Origin: Rhynchopus sp. YZ270_cl-10
Taxonomy: Eukaryota; Euglenozoa; Diplonemea; Diplonemida; Diplonemidae
Length of the DNA: 64,000 bases
Reading direction: 5' to 3'
NCBI GenBank assembly: GCA_964035575.1
Contig: OZ037882.1
Location: 868,001-932,000 of the forward strand
In this document: one piece after another, positions 40,954 to 51,900 of the stretch
Position numbering within the stretch: the stretch's first letter is position 1
How the letters are laid out: each line of letters opens with the position of its first letter
The notes under the pieces: model-generated
What the model was told of the DNA's origin: nothing
The model's database searches: none
Seen by the model: only the letters and a program-made list of their open reading frames with translations
Program-made: the position numbers and the translations under genes

Positions 40954-42194
40954 CAGGGTTCTAGCTCAGAAGAAAAAAAAAGGGAAATATTCATATTGGA
41001 ACCGAAACTTTGGGGAACCGTACAGGGGGAACCAGGGAACCAGGGAACCGGTTCCCTGGTTCCCCCTGTACGGTTCCCGGGAACCACAGGGGGAACCTTA
41101 GGGGAACCAGGGAACCGGTTCCCGGGAACCACAGGGGAACCACAGGGGGAACCACACGGGAACCAGGGAACTGGTTCCCGAGAACCAGTTCCCTGGTTCC
41201 CCCCGTATGGTTCCCGGGAACCGGTTCCCGGTTCCCCGGTTCCCGGTTCCGAAATGACCGGTTCCCCAAAGTTCTGGTTCCAATATGAATATTTCCCAAA
41301 AAAAAAAGAAACGGAAAAGGTGGCTCAAAAAATTTTTTTTCTGCGCTTCGCGCGCAGGGATTACGCAGCTCCCCCAAAAATAAAAAAAGTACGTATGGAT
41401 TTTCAACACGTACAATTCTAAGCAAAAACAATTAAAAACCGCGCGCGCTTCGCGTGCGCTCTCCCTGGCAAAGTTGGTTGAGAAGGGTTGTGAAAGTTCG
41501 AAGAACTGGAGAAATCATCAGTCATGGCATCCAAATGTTCCTGGCGAAGCCACGGTACACAACATTTTTAAAAAATCTTGACATAAAATGGCACTTTCGT
41601 TGGTAACTATGGTCCAGTTCCGTAAACTTTACTTCCATATTTTGCTAAAACGAAAGTTTCTGGCGAAGCCACGGTACGCAACATTTCTAAAAATTGCGCT
41701 TAAAATTGCCCATTATGTCATGGGAAGGGTGTATTGCAATCTAGCGCCGCAGGCGCACGGTACGCTACTTTTTTCTTTCGCCATGCTGCATGCTCCTTTT
41801 CCGGTAAAATAGAAAATTGTCTCCTACAAATAGATTCTGTAGGGGGTAGGTGAGAGGTGGGGGCGGAGCCCCACTCCTCACCTACCCCACCCCAGCCCCA
41901 ATCCAAAACCCCCAACCCAAATTACCTACGTATGGACACGTATGGATTCCACCTTTTCAAAAACAATTCACGTATGGATTTCCATACGTTCCACACGTGG
42001 AGCATAATCCCTGTTCGCGCGGAAAAATTGACCACGCCAAGTCGCTGTTTTTAACAGCAAAGGGGACTGGCTGACGACACTGAGGACCTTGGCCGACCGG
42101 TTTTTTGCACCGTGTAAAAAAATCCCAAAAAAAAAAAAAAAAAAAGAACGGAAAAGGTGGGCCACCTTTTCCGTTCTACTGAGCTAGGACCCTG
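40954..42194. mobile_element. hAT-like element abutting the previous one at the same target site
   Basis: Inverted ends CAGGGTTCTAGCTCAG (left) and complement of CAGGGTCCTAGCTCAG (right). Its left flank is the right target duplication of the 40073-40945 element (ATAAAAAC); its right flank is TAAAAAC, one base short. Inside are a large GGTTCC-rich fold-back (40982-41297), GCGC-TTC-GCGC hairpins at ~41341 and ~41442, reverse copies of the hairpin-pair unit (~41533-41565 and ~41657-41773) and a palindrome of ~31 bases at 42147-42177. Confidence 0.82.
40982..41297. repeat. GGTTCC-rich fold-back inside the 40954-42194 element
   Basis: GGGAAATATTCATATTGGAA at the left end is answered by its complement at 41278-41297. 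Between them GAACCGGTTCCC and GGGAACC-type units repeat in both orientations, so nearly every part can pair with another. It is flanked by A runs. No coding sense is apparent, although frames stay open. Confidence 0.75.
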
Positions 42195-42535
42195 TAAAAA
42201 CCCCATTCAGACCCTGGCGAACGATCAAGGAGAGCATTTCCCCCCTTATATGATGACACAAATAATAAAAACCCCTTTTCGTCTTTTGTTTAGTTGGTAC
42301 GCTACCCATGTCATACGGACAAACGGCAACAAACAATACAGTTCGCATCCTATAGCACTATGGGTGTGGCATTGAGCTGTCAGCACCCCACCTTTGTTAG
42401 TGGAGACCATATGCAGGCTGGCAATGGAAATCCCACCACCCAAAATGTCCAAGCAATGTCTTCATCAGAAGAAAATGCGCACCCCCTTCCCCCCTTCAAT
42501 CAAAACAAAAAAACAAACAAACAAACCTTCCCCTC

Positions 42536-43029
42536 CAGCCTGCAGACTAATTTTTTCATTTAATTACTTACCATACCACCCCGATTTTTTTGAAAAATGG
42601 CCCCACGTATTAGTGACCGGGCTCATATTTTTCAAAATTTAAGTGGTCAAAAAATTGTCCAATTTTCGAGATTGACCCCACCACTGCACGGGCGGATCCC
42701 AAAAATGCAAATAAGGACCCTTTTCCACAACCTTCCTTCACCCCCCGCTGTAGGGTAACCGAAGGTGGAGTCAATATTACAAACCCGGATTTTGAGGAAA
42801 TTTTTGGCCGAAAATCGGCCCCAGCTATTAGTGACCGGGCTCATATTGTCCAAAATTTAAGTCATTAAAATTTTGTCCATTTTTCCAGATTGACCCCACC
42901 ACTGACTGGGATTGGCTCAAAAATGCAAATAACGGCGTTTTCGCCTGTATTGTTGGTTACGAAACCCCGTGCAGACTAGCCATTTAATTAATTAATTACC
43001 CGACCCCCCAATCCTTAGTCTGCAGACTG
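42536..43029. mobile_element. hAT-like element in unit 1 only
   Basis: 15-bp inverted ends CAG[CT]CTGCAGACTAA (one mismatch) with an exact 8-bp duplication TTCCCCTC (42528-42535, 43030-43037). The intact target is present in unit 2 near 48507. It carries two TGACCCCACCAC modules (~42672 and ~42892), each after a CCGGGCTCATATT string. Confidence 0.9.
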
Positions 43030-43483
43030 TTCCCCTCCCCCTTTTTTATATCTTAATGAAGCTGCTTGGTCTCAGCCTTTTTTGCTGATGGCTTTCTTCG
43101 TGGACTTTTTGGTGGTACGCTGCTTGAGGGTCTGCTGAGGTTGCTCTTCTGTACTCCACGCGGGCATTGGCGTCCACCAACTTGTTGTACCTGGTGGTTG
43201 TGTGGCTCCACTCAGCCGCATCCCAACGGTAGCGCTTTGTCGAGGTGCTTTGCACAAATCGAAGGTGCCACTAGCAGCACCCATAGCGGCAGCTGTCCGG
43301 TGGTTAAAGAAATGTTACCCAAAAGAGAAGCCGGGTATTAAAAATCAACGGCGTACTGTTTCTCAGGCGTCGGACTGTGCTACCAACTTTTTTTTCAAAC
43401 ACATCCACCCACTTAGGCTCGCTGTGGATGGTCCACACTGATACTACAAAGTTTTTTTTTCACAACACAAACAACACAAAACC

Positions 43484-43620
43484 ATGGCACGTCTCCACCA
43501 CTGTGCAACCTCACCACCTGCCGACCCTTCGTACACTACGTGGGTCAATGAGATGGTGTCGCCGGCGCACTCTAGCAACTCCGGTTCCTCTGAGAACGTT
43601 TCTTTTGCACAGCTGCGCAG
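43484..43620 (+). pseudogene. truncated copy of the first exon of the coiled-coil gene
   Basis: The first ~46 codons (MARLHHCATSPPADPSYTTW and on to FAQLRR) match the gene at 48965. They then run into the duplicated 5' flank of surface gene 2. It is the left-over edge of the segmental duplication. It keeps its own leader, so it may still be transcribed. Confidence 0.8.
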
Positions 43621-43988
43621 GACTACGCACTGCAGAGCCACTCCTCACCAAACAAGTCGAGGTGCGTGCGTTTCACCACAACCTCTCCCATGGGTTTTAT
43701 CGTGTGATGAGTGTTAAGTTTCAATTTGTTTTTCTTTATGCCTGCCGCAGATGTGTCCCTCAGAGGAATTGCTTTTTTGATTTGTGCAAGGCTTCCGCCG
43801 CCGAAAAAAGGAAGCTTTTTTTTTCCCTCCATCATTTTGGTGTTACGAATGCAAGCCCCTTTACAGGAGCCAGCGCAAGCTGTCGAAACAAAACAAAAAT
43901 AGAACGCATTTTTTGTACGTCTTTTGTATTTCAAAAAAGGGGGTGCTTTATTTATATAGTCTTCAGGAATCATTCGATAAAAATATAA

Positions 43989-45566
43989 ATGTTGCGAGCA
44001 TGCGTGGCAGTGCTGTTGTGTGTACCATTCGCTAGCTGTCTTGCAACCTGTGACACGTACAAGGACGTCACTACTGTTGGCGATCTGGGCGTTTCCATGG
44101 ATAACAAACCATACGGCTCGCAGACAAAGTGCTTCTATATCGGGTGCGAAGGCAAGTTTGTTCATTTTGAAACTATAGATGGTGATTGGGATCTCGCGGT
44201 GTGCGAGCAACCCAACCCTGGGAAGTGGGACTATCCCAAGGGATCCTCATTGACCATGTACATTAATGCCTCCCAATCTGGAGATACCTACAGTGGAATA
44301 AGATCCTTCTACCAGAACCCAAACCCTGGGTCGTTTGTGTTGGCAGGTCCGGTTTATGTGGAGTACATAACTGGTTATTGTGATTATGGGCCAGTAGACT
44401 TTGCCTTTACCTTCGTGTGTTCGGTTGCGACTGCAGTACCACCCACACCAGCACCAGTCACACGTGCGCCAGGTGTGGGCTACCTATGTGACGAGGAGAC
44501 CGAGCTGCCTAGTTCTGGGAACGTGAATTTTTCGCGAGACAGCTTCAACACTTACACGCAGTGTTGGTACCTAGGGTGCGATGAGGTCGTTGTGCTCGAA
44601 GTTACAAGCATGTACTTGGTCTACGAAGCCACCTTGGAAATGTACAGTTCATCTGGGAACGGCGGGTACACCGGCGCGAGAACCCTCAGCGGTTCCATTA
44701 CCTCCAGCACCGAGATTGTGTTGACAGGTCCGGTCTTTTTGCAGTTCCGATCATCTGGGAACATGATAGAAGGAACGTCTAAGTTTTATTTACAGTACCA
44801 ATGCGTGAAAGCGACCAGTGCACCACCCACACACGCGCCACCTACACTTGCACCACCTACACCTGCACCACCTACTCTTGCACCCACACCCGCACCACCG
44901 ACACCTGCACCGCCCACACTTGCACCACCCACACCTGCGCCACCCACACCTGCACCGCCCACACTTGCACCACCTACACCTGCACCACCTACTCTTGCAC
45001 CTACGCCCGCACCACCCACACCTGCACCGCCTACACCTGCACCACCCACACCCGCACCACCGACACCCGCACCGCCCACACTTGCACCACCTACACCCGC
45101 ACCACCGACACTTGCACCTACGCCCGCACCACCCACACTTGCGCCGCCTACACCCGCACCAGTGACGCACGCGCCAGACACAAGTGCACCGACCCCAGCC
45201 CCCACAGATGCGCGAGACATTCCCAATGCGTGTAGAACTAACCCGTGTGGCCCTGGACAGCACTGCATTGACCTCAGCAACAGCAGTGATCCGGGAGCAG
45301 GTTTCCTGTGCTCGTGCGCTGGAGACGACATAGTCGCACTCAGGAAGCCTGCGACATGCACCGCAGATGGGGGCAGCAACCACACGTGGCTGTACATTGT
45401 TGTGCCGGTGGGTGTGGCCTGCATTCTTGGTCTTGCCTTTGCGGTGGTTAAGTTCACGGGGGTGTGCAAGGCAAAGCCAAGCAACAGCAGCAGCAGCGAA
45501 GAAGTTCTGCTTGAGGATGACATGTGCACAGATCAGATGGACCCGATTACAACGCTTATTTCATAA
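43989..45566 (+). CDS. type I surface protein with Thr-Pro stalk and EGF-like module, copy 2
   Basis: 525 residues. The two ectodomains, EGF-like module and tail are essentially the same as in copy 1. I see only two residue changes outside the stalk: Ala to Val in the membrane helix (FAVVKF) and Thr to Ala in the tail (CKAKP). The stalk is 39 residues (117 bases) longer through extra [10 protein letters not shown] units. The 5' flank is shared back to the duplication junction at ~43620, so both copies should have the same promoter. Confidence 0.82.
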   Translation: MLRACVAVLLCVPFASCLATCDTYKDVTTVGDLGVSMDNKPYGSQTKCFYIGCEGKFVHFETIDGDWDLAVCEQPNPGKWDYPKGSSLTMYINASQSGDTYSGIRSFYQNPNPGSFVLAGPVYVEYITGYCDYGPVDFAFTFVCSVATAVPPTPAPVTRAPGVGYLCDEETELPSSGNVNFSRDSFNTYTQCWYLGCDEVVVLEVTSMYLVYEATLEMYSSSGNGGYTGARTLSGSITSSTEIVLTGPVFLQFRSSGNMIEGTSKFYLQYQCVKATSAPPTHAPPTLAPPTPAPPTLAPTPAPPTPAPPTLAPPTPAPPTPAPPTLAPPTPAPPTLAPTPAPPTPAPPTPAPPTPAPPTPAPPTLAPPTPAPPTLAPTPAPPTLAPPTPAPVTHAPDTSAPTPAPTDARDIPNACRTNPCGPGQHCIDLSNSSDPGAGFLCSCAGDDIVALRKPATCTADGGSNHTWLYIVVPVGVACILGLAFAVVKFTGVCKAKPSNSSSSEEVLLEDDMCTDQMDPITTLIS

Positions 45567-45756
45567 GCACTTTGTGTCAAGTGTTGAGCTCCAGCTCCCC
45601 CACCCCCGGCCAGAGTGTTGTTCCGAGTTGTATGAGGTCTGGCTTCTTTGAATTTTCAGGTCCTGGGCTTACGACTCTAAACTGCCTTTCAAAGTTTTTG
45701 CGCTTTTCCTCTGCCTCGGAACAATAATCTTTTTTTTTTTTTTTCCAGATGTAACC

Positions 45757-47523
45757 CAGGGCTATTTCTAAAAACCTGTCCCTGTCCCTGATTTTTGGAA
45801 AATGAAAGTTGCCAAAAAATTTGCACGGGGCTTATATCAGCCAAAATCTGCTTAGCCGTATACTTCTGGGCTTCGTTCACTTAATAAACCACAGATGCAA
45901 ATTTTTGAGCCTACGACCCCGCATTTAACTCATTTCGATCCCCTGATTTCAATCCCAAAAAAATTTCAAAAAAAATAAAAAAAAATTATTTTGCGAAATG
46001 ACGTCGGCAGGTTTTTCACTTTTGCTTTCCTGCGCCTGAGGTGTGAAGTTGTTGTCCAAACACTCCGAAAATGGGCTTGTATCGATTTCCGAGCTCATCG
46101 CGTTTCATAGAAAAAAAAATCGACCATTTTAGTGGAGTAGAAGTCAAAACAAAGTGGCTCCAATGCTTTGTACATGTAATACAGGGGATTTTCAGTGCAG
46201 AAAGGGTGGTTGGCTCCACCAAAAGTTGCGTACCGTGGAGTGTGTTTCCAGTTGAGAAAAATGGTCGCAATTGAAAGATTTGTCAAAAATAAATCCAAAG
46301 AAAAAAAAATCGACAACTTTTGACAAAACAAATCCAATTTAGAGACACCACTGTGTTGGACCCAAAGAGGAGATTTCCTCACCGTACAAAGTACACTGTA
46401 CAGTAGCCAGTACATGGTACCCATTCTCCCGCCGCCCACTCGCTCGCCCCAGATGCATATTTTTGAGCGTCCGACCCCGGAATTGAACGTTTTCGCACCC
46501 TATCTTTCCAAGAATATTATTTTTCAGAATGTGCCCGGGCCATAAAATCGATAAAATCCACCTGTCCACGGTCTGGTACGTTTGAGAGGCCGGGGGTGTA
46601 ATATTTTCCCCCGAAAAGGCGCTTGTATGCATTCCCGGAGCAATCTGAAAAAATTCCGGGGTCGCAACATTTTTTTGGCGGATTTTTTATCACTTTAAAG
46701 TGGCTCCAAAAACAGGCCTTTATATACGGCTAAGCAGATTTTGGCTGATATACAGGGCTGCCAAAAAATTTGCACGTACTACAGTACTTACCAAGAGAGG
46801 GGTGATGGACTTTCTACTTGAAGAAAGTTGCCGATTTTTTTTGTGTTGGAAAGTTTTCTTCCAGATTGTGCAAGACACGGGGTTTTTGATATTTTCTGAA
46901 AAAACAGAGAGGGCGCACCAGGCCGCATGCCGGAGGTGCTATGATGGGGTTTCTACAAACTTGTTCTCTACACTAACATCACACTGGCACCGTACTCATT
47001 TTAACAAAAACCAAGAACTTGCCCAATTCTGCAAATTGACCCCACCACAGAACGGACGGATTCCGGAAATGCAAATGCCGGTGTTTTCGTGCATTTTCAT
47101 GTTTCAGGATCAGGGAGAGAAAATCTGGGTTGTGGATTTACCTTGGCCCCTTTACCTTACACTCATTTTGACCAAAACCTAGAAGTTGGCCATTTCGGCA
47201 AATTGACCCCACCACAGCGCGGACAAATTCCGGAAATCCCAATCGCAGTATGTTTTGGGGCTGAAAAATTTTCAGGGGAAATTTTTTTTGAGCAGCATTT
47301 TTTGGCCGAAAAATGAGCCCCACGTATTAGTGACCGGGCTCATATTTTCAAAAATTTAAGTGGTCAAAAAATTGTCCAATTTTCGAGATTGACCCCACCA
47401 CTGCACGGGTGAATCCCAAAAATGCAAATAAGGACGTTTTTGGCACAAAATAAATCTGCCAAAAAAATTGTGTCCCAGATTGGATTTTGGACCCCCCGGA
47501 CCCCATATTTAGAAATAGCCCTG
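45757..47523. mobile_element. hAT-like element in unit 2 only
   Basis: Perfect 16-bp inverted ends CAGGGCTATTTCTAAA with an exact 8-bp duplication ATGTAACC (45749-45756, 47524-47531). The uninterrupted target is at ~39490 in unit 1. At 1767 bp it is the largest here, because another inverted-repeat element (45835-46750) sits inside it. The right third has three TGACCCCACCAC modules (~47037, ~47205, ~47391). It landed inside a copy of the ~120-bp interspersed repeat. Confidence 0.92.
45835..46750. mobile_element. nested TA-flanked inverted-repeat element
   Basis: Inverted ends begin TATCAGCCAAAATCTGCTTA and continue GCCGTATA (left 45835-45862, right 46723-46750), with TA on both outer sides. 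Just outside, both flanks carry TGCCAAAAAATTTGCACG in direct orientation. A tentative Tc1/mariner-type MITE with a mostly unrecognised interior. Confidence 0.6.
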
Positions 47524-47531
47524 ATGTAACC

Positions 47532-48964
47532 CACGAAATGGATTGTAGGACTGCATGGTTGGGTGTCCATCCCAGTACAGCCGGTCATTGTACCAAGGTA
47601 CACTGTTCACGAGAGGGGCTTTTGTATTTCAAGTCAACATTTTTTTTTTTTGTTCTTTCATTGGAGTCAGGCCAGCTTATTGCACACTAACGCCACCACC
47701 ATCGCCATCACACCGTCATCACCAGAACACCCATCAACAGAGACGCCAGAGACAGCAGAGACACCAGAACCATCACTTTCGTCTTCCTCGTCAGTGCAAG
47801 TAGACGAAGACAAAAGCTCAATCTGCATCTGGTCACGTGAGATGTGCTGCCTGAAAATGACTGGGCTGGGGTATAAAGAGGTCGCGTTATTCGCCGGTTG
47901 TGAACCGCCTCCGTCACGTCCCACCCCTTTGCATGAGCTCGACTGATGCGTTTTTAGTACGTTTCAACTACCCTTTCTTTTCCCCCACGCCCTTTTGTGC
48001 AAAGCCGCGAGATGAAGTTTGAATGATCTGCATTTTCGCATGACCCTGACGAACAATCAAAGACTCCTCCCTCGGCTCTATCTGTCAATACAAACAAAAA
48101 AGTTATAGCTGTAACATCCTTAACCTCCCCCCTATGAGGTAAAGGATACTAACGGTTAGAAAAACAAAACCCAACAAAAAAGAGAATGCACAAGAACACA
48201 CACCCAAAAAAAAAAAAGCTTCATAAAAACCCCATTCAAGACCCTGGCGAACGATCAAGGAGAGCATTCCCCCCCCCCCCCCCGGGCCCCCCCCCCCCCC
48301 TTATATGATGACACAACTAATAAAAACCCCTTTTCACCACGTTAGTTAGTGGAGACCATATGCAGGCTGGCAATGGAAATCCCACCACCCAAAATGTCCA
48401 AGCAATGTCTTCATCAGAAGAAAATGCGCACCCCCTTCCCCCCTTCAATCAAAACAAAAAAAACAAAAAAAACAAAAAAAACAAAAAAAAACAAACAAAC
48501 AAACCTTCCCCTCCCCCTTTTTTATATCTTAATGAAGCTGCTTGGTCTCAGCCTTTTTTGCTGATGGCTTTCTTCGTGGGATTTTTGGTGGTACGCTGCT
48601 TGAGGGTCTGCTGAGGTTGCTCTTCTGTACTCCACGCGGGCATTGGCGTCCACCAACTTGTTGTACTGGTGATGGTGGCTGTGTGGCTCCACTCAGCCGC
48701 ATCCCAACGGTAGCGCTTTGTCGAGGTGCTTTGCACAAATCGAAGGTGCCACTAGCAGCACCCATAGCGGCAGCTGTCCGGTGGTTAAAGAAATGTTACC
48801 CAAAAGAGAAGCCGGGTATTAAAAATCAACGGCGTACTGTTTCTCAGGCGTCGGACTGTGCTACCAACTTTTTTTTCAAACACATCCACCCACTTAGGCT
48901 CGCTGTGGATGGTCCACACTGATACTACAAAGTTTTTTTTTCACAACAAAAAAAACACAACACA
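47532..48964. other. unit 2 copy of the 39.5-43.5 kb flank
   Basis: Contains the rest of the ~120-bp repeat (to ~47650), the ~120-base unit-2-specific stretch (47690-47835, coding-like Thr/Pro/Glu-rich but without a start) and a poly(C) tract at 48269-48300 interrupted by GGG. It ends with the leader of the coiled-coil gene. In unit 1 the C tract is only about six bases. Confidence 0.55.
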
Positions 48965-51900
48965 ATGGCACGTCTCCACCACTGTGCAACCTCACCACCT
49001 GCCGACCCTTCGTACACTACGTGGGTCAATGAGATGGTGTCGCCGGCGCACTCTAGCAACTCCGGTTCCTCTGAGAACGTTTCTTTTGCACAGCTGCGCA
49101 GGACAGGGTCGGATCAGGCTACGTCTCGAACACATGAACGGGCAGATGGCACAAAGAAACGAACAAAAATCAAATCCAAGTCAAGACGCGACAGCAGAGG
49201 CACGCCCTCCGTTGCAGAAGTGGAGAAGGTGCGTAGCAGCGACCCCTTCGACTGGCTTGCAGATGAAGACCCGGCCCCGACACGAGAGTACTCTGCAACA
49301 TTGAAAACAACGCTGACGCACCTCCACGCCTTATTAACGACAAAAAAGGAGCGAGAGGAGAAGGGGATGCAGATGTTTGGAAACCTTTTCAACCTCGTCG
49401 ATTCGCTTGAGGAACAACACGCGATGTGCGACACGAAGGCAGTAGGGGTGGTTCCAGAAGAAGACCATATGGACCAGGTATGAGGGGGACAACTGTGTGT
49501 GTGCCGTACATCTATACTAATACAAGGTACTGTAGGTATCTGTGTATCTGTGTATCTGTATCTGTGTACCTGGTACACAGGTACACAGATACAGTCAGCA
49601 AGTCAACATGGTAAAAGTGCGAATAAGTGCGGAAAAGTGCGAATCACCCCCCTTCAGCCACACCAAAAAAAGGGGGGGTTTTTTTTTTACGAAAAGTTTG
49701 GTGATTGTGATACGCAATGCTTTCGTTTTCCTTTTGGGTGGATTCCTTTCCCCCCTCCTTTTGTGGCGCGTGCCTTTAGTCGGGGTTGTCTGCTACCGTT
49801 GACGTGGACGGGGCAAACCCCTGTGCAGGTTCCTGGTGGCCAACTTCGCTTTTTGTTGGGCGTGGATGGACTCCCCTGTGCTCCTGACCCTCTTCATTCG
49901 TGGACGTCCTGTCCGTCTGGTGCGAAGATCCGTGTTGATGGGGGTATGGCGAAGGATTGGGAAGCTTTGAGTGTCGAGTTGCACATGAACGAAGGAACGC
50001 GGGGGCCCACCTGTTTTCCGGAATAAACGAGCGCGGCTGCAAAGTGTACGCACAGCTTGTGCACCTGCAAGTGCGGACAACTGCAGGATGCCTGGTCTCT
50101 GTCGGTGTTTCTGAGCGAGAGCACAACATTGTAGCGGGAAGAGACGTTGTCCGCTTTTCACCCCGAATTCGGTTGAGTATAATGGTATTTCTGTCCACTC
50201 AAGGTTGACAAGCTCACGCCGTTCACCGCCAGTTCTAACAGCATTTTTTCCCTAATACCCTTAAAACAAATAGGCATTCTTCACACCAACAATACATCTT
50301 TTTAAGGGTCACGGACCACTAAGACACAACTCACCTTCATCTTTTATTAACCTATTTTCAACAACCTCTTGACACCTCCCCTCCCCCCACTCTCTCTCTC
50401 CCTCCCCTCAGGACGCCTCGACCCTGCAGCTCCGCAAATCCAAGCATGATCTGCCCCGCCCCGAAGACAACGAACTCAGCGACACCTCCTCGGAGGACAA
50501 GCCCAGCTGGCGCGAGCAGTCTGTCGAGGACGACGTCGACGCGCTGGCGATGCCGATCTGCGATCTCATCTATCTGATCAAGGCGATGCGCATACAGCTG
50601 CGCGACCCCAGCCTCACGAGCCACGCGCCGCCGCGGAAGGTGGGCGTCACGGACCGCTCCGCCCTCAAGCAGGAGTACTGCGCACAACGCCACCACGTCA
50701 CCCAGCTTGTCGGCGTCAACCAAATCCTCTCGGACGCACTGCTTGCCTCCCACCACCTCGGCCTCCGGGTCCAGCTCCTCCTCTCCCGGCAACTCGACAG
50801 CTGGCGTGTCAAGGAAGAGAGATACACTACAAAAGCCGCAGATCTGCAAGAGCAAGTTGCCTACCTCGACGCGCGAGTACAAGAATCGGTGTTTTTCTCC
50901 AAAAATCAGACCGAAAAGGTCGGCAAAAAAATTTCCTCAATTCAGGACGAAGCGGAGCGTATCATAGAGGAAACGAATCGGAGAAGTGCGCGGAATGTTG
51001 CTGAGATGAAGACGACGCTGGACAAGGAGATCCTCCGAAGAGAAGCAGCCGAGACCAAAAACGCGGATTTGGCCTCAGCCAAGCAGCGTCTCGAAGCAAT
51101 CGTAGATGGACTAAAAAACTCCACCATGCTCCTCGACCTAGCCAAAAAGGAGATCTCCGACACCAAAACCTTGCTCGAAAAGGAGAAGGAAGCCACAGCC
51201 TCCCTCCGAACCACTTTATCCGAAAAATCTGAGGAATTAATTGCCACCAAACGCGAGCTTGCGGAGGTCACTACGATGTACCATGACACTGTCGCACGAT
51301 ATGCGGGAGGAGAAAAAGGTGAACAATCTACCCAAGCGAACATCCCTAGCGATGAAGTACGCACCCTTCACAGAACAATAGAGGCCCAGGAAACACAGCT
51401 TATGAGGCAGGAGGAATGGGTGTGCTCCTCGAATTTGAGTGCAACGGAGTTGGACGTGCCGGAGGCGATGGCACGTCTTGTTGTTGATGCGACAGCGCAG
51501 GCGGAGACTCTACACACACTATGTACTACCGGGGATGTGTCCGAAGAATTCACCTCCACCCACGGCGATATTCTACGCAATACCGTCGTGTCTGCCTTCA
51601 GCTCCGCCTGGGAGGGTCTTCTTGGATTTATAGAAGGGGTGTATTCATTGCTCTCTGGCGTTCCGGTGTCGTTGATGCCGCCGCCTTCGGATTTCCCGCT
51701 TGTATCACAACGTTCTTCTTTGCAAAAGAATGGATCTGAGGAAGACCTCCAAATGGCCTCAAAACGGAGGAAAAAATTCCGCCCCCTAAATGAGGTTCGA
51801 TCGAGAGTGCTTTCGACTGCGGTATCCACTGCAGTAAAGACGAGAGATGCATTTAGCGAGGCCTTTGTTGTGTTAGCACCTTTTTTGGAAAAGGTGAAAC

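Larger units (their letters stand above)
37455..49103 (+). repeat. tandem segmental duplication, two ~6-kb units
   Basis: Unit 1 is 37455-43620 and unit 2 is 43621-49103; the surface gene starts lie 6171 bases apart. Unit 1 ends inside exon 1 of the coiled-coil gene and joins directly to the start of unit 2 at ~43620. Differences are mostly insertions: 40073-42194 and 42536-43029 only in unit 1, 45757-47523 only in unit 2, a longer stalk in surface gene 2, and ~120 bases at 47690-47835 only in unit 2. Elsewhere the two are nearly identical by eye, so the event is young. Confidence 0.9.

Noticed and set aside
42536-42560. Reading the 42536 element as starting at AGCCTGCAG with a 9-bp duplication
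   Set aside because: Shifting one base gives ends starting CAG and an exact 8-bp duplication, as in the other elements, and the empty site in unit 2 fits.
38615-45529. Gly/Val/Ala-rich minus-strand and Thr/Cys- or His/Pro-rich plus-strand frames over the stalk repeats
   Set aside because: These are alternative readings of the Thr-Pro repeat DNA; the sense frame has signal peptide, EGF-like module and membrane helix.
28774-47523. Reverse transcriptase, integrase, capsid or transposase frames within the repeats
   Set aside because: None was recognised. The open frames inside the elements are short and low in complexity, so all are called non-autonomous.
39375-47946. Shared open frame ending LKMTGLGYKEVALFAGCEPP in both duplication units
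   Set aside because: It runs through the interspersed repeat, has no credible start, and its upstream part differs between units. Equal stops are explained by the duplication.
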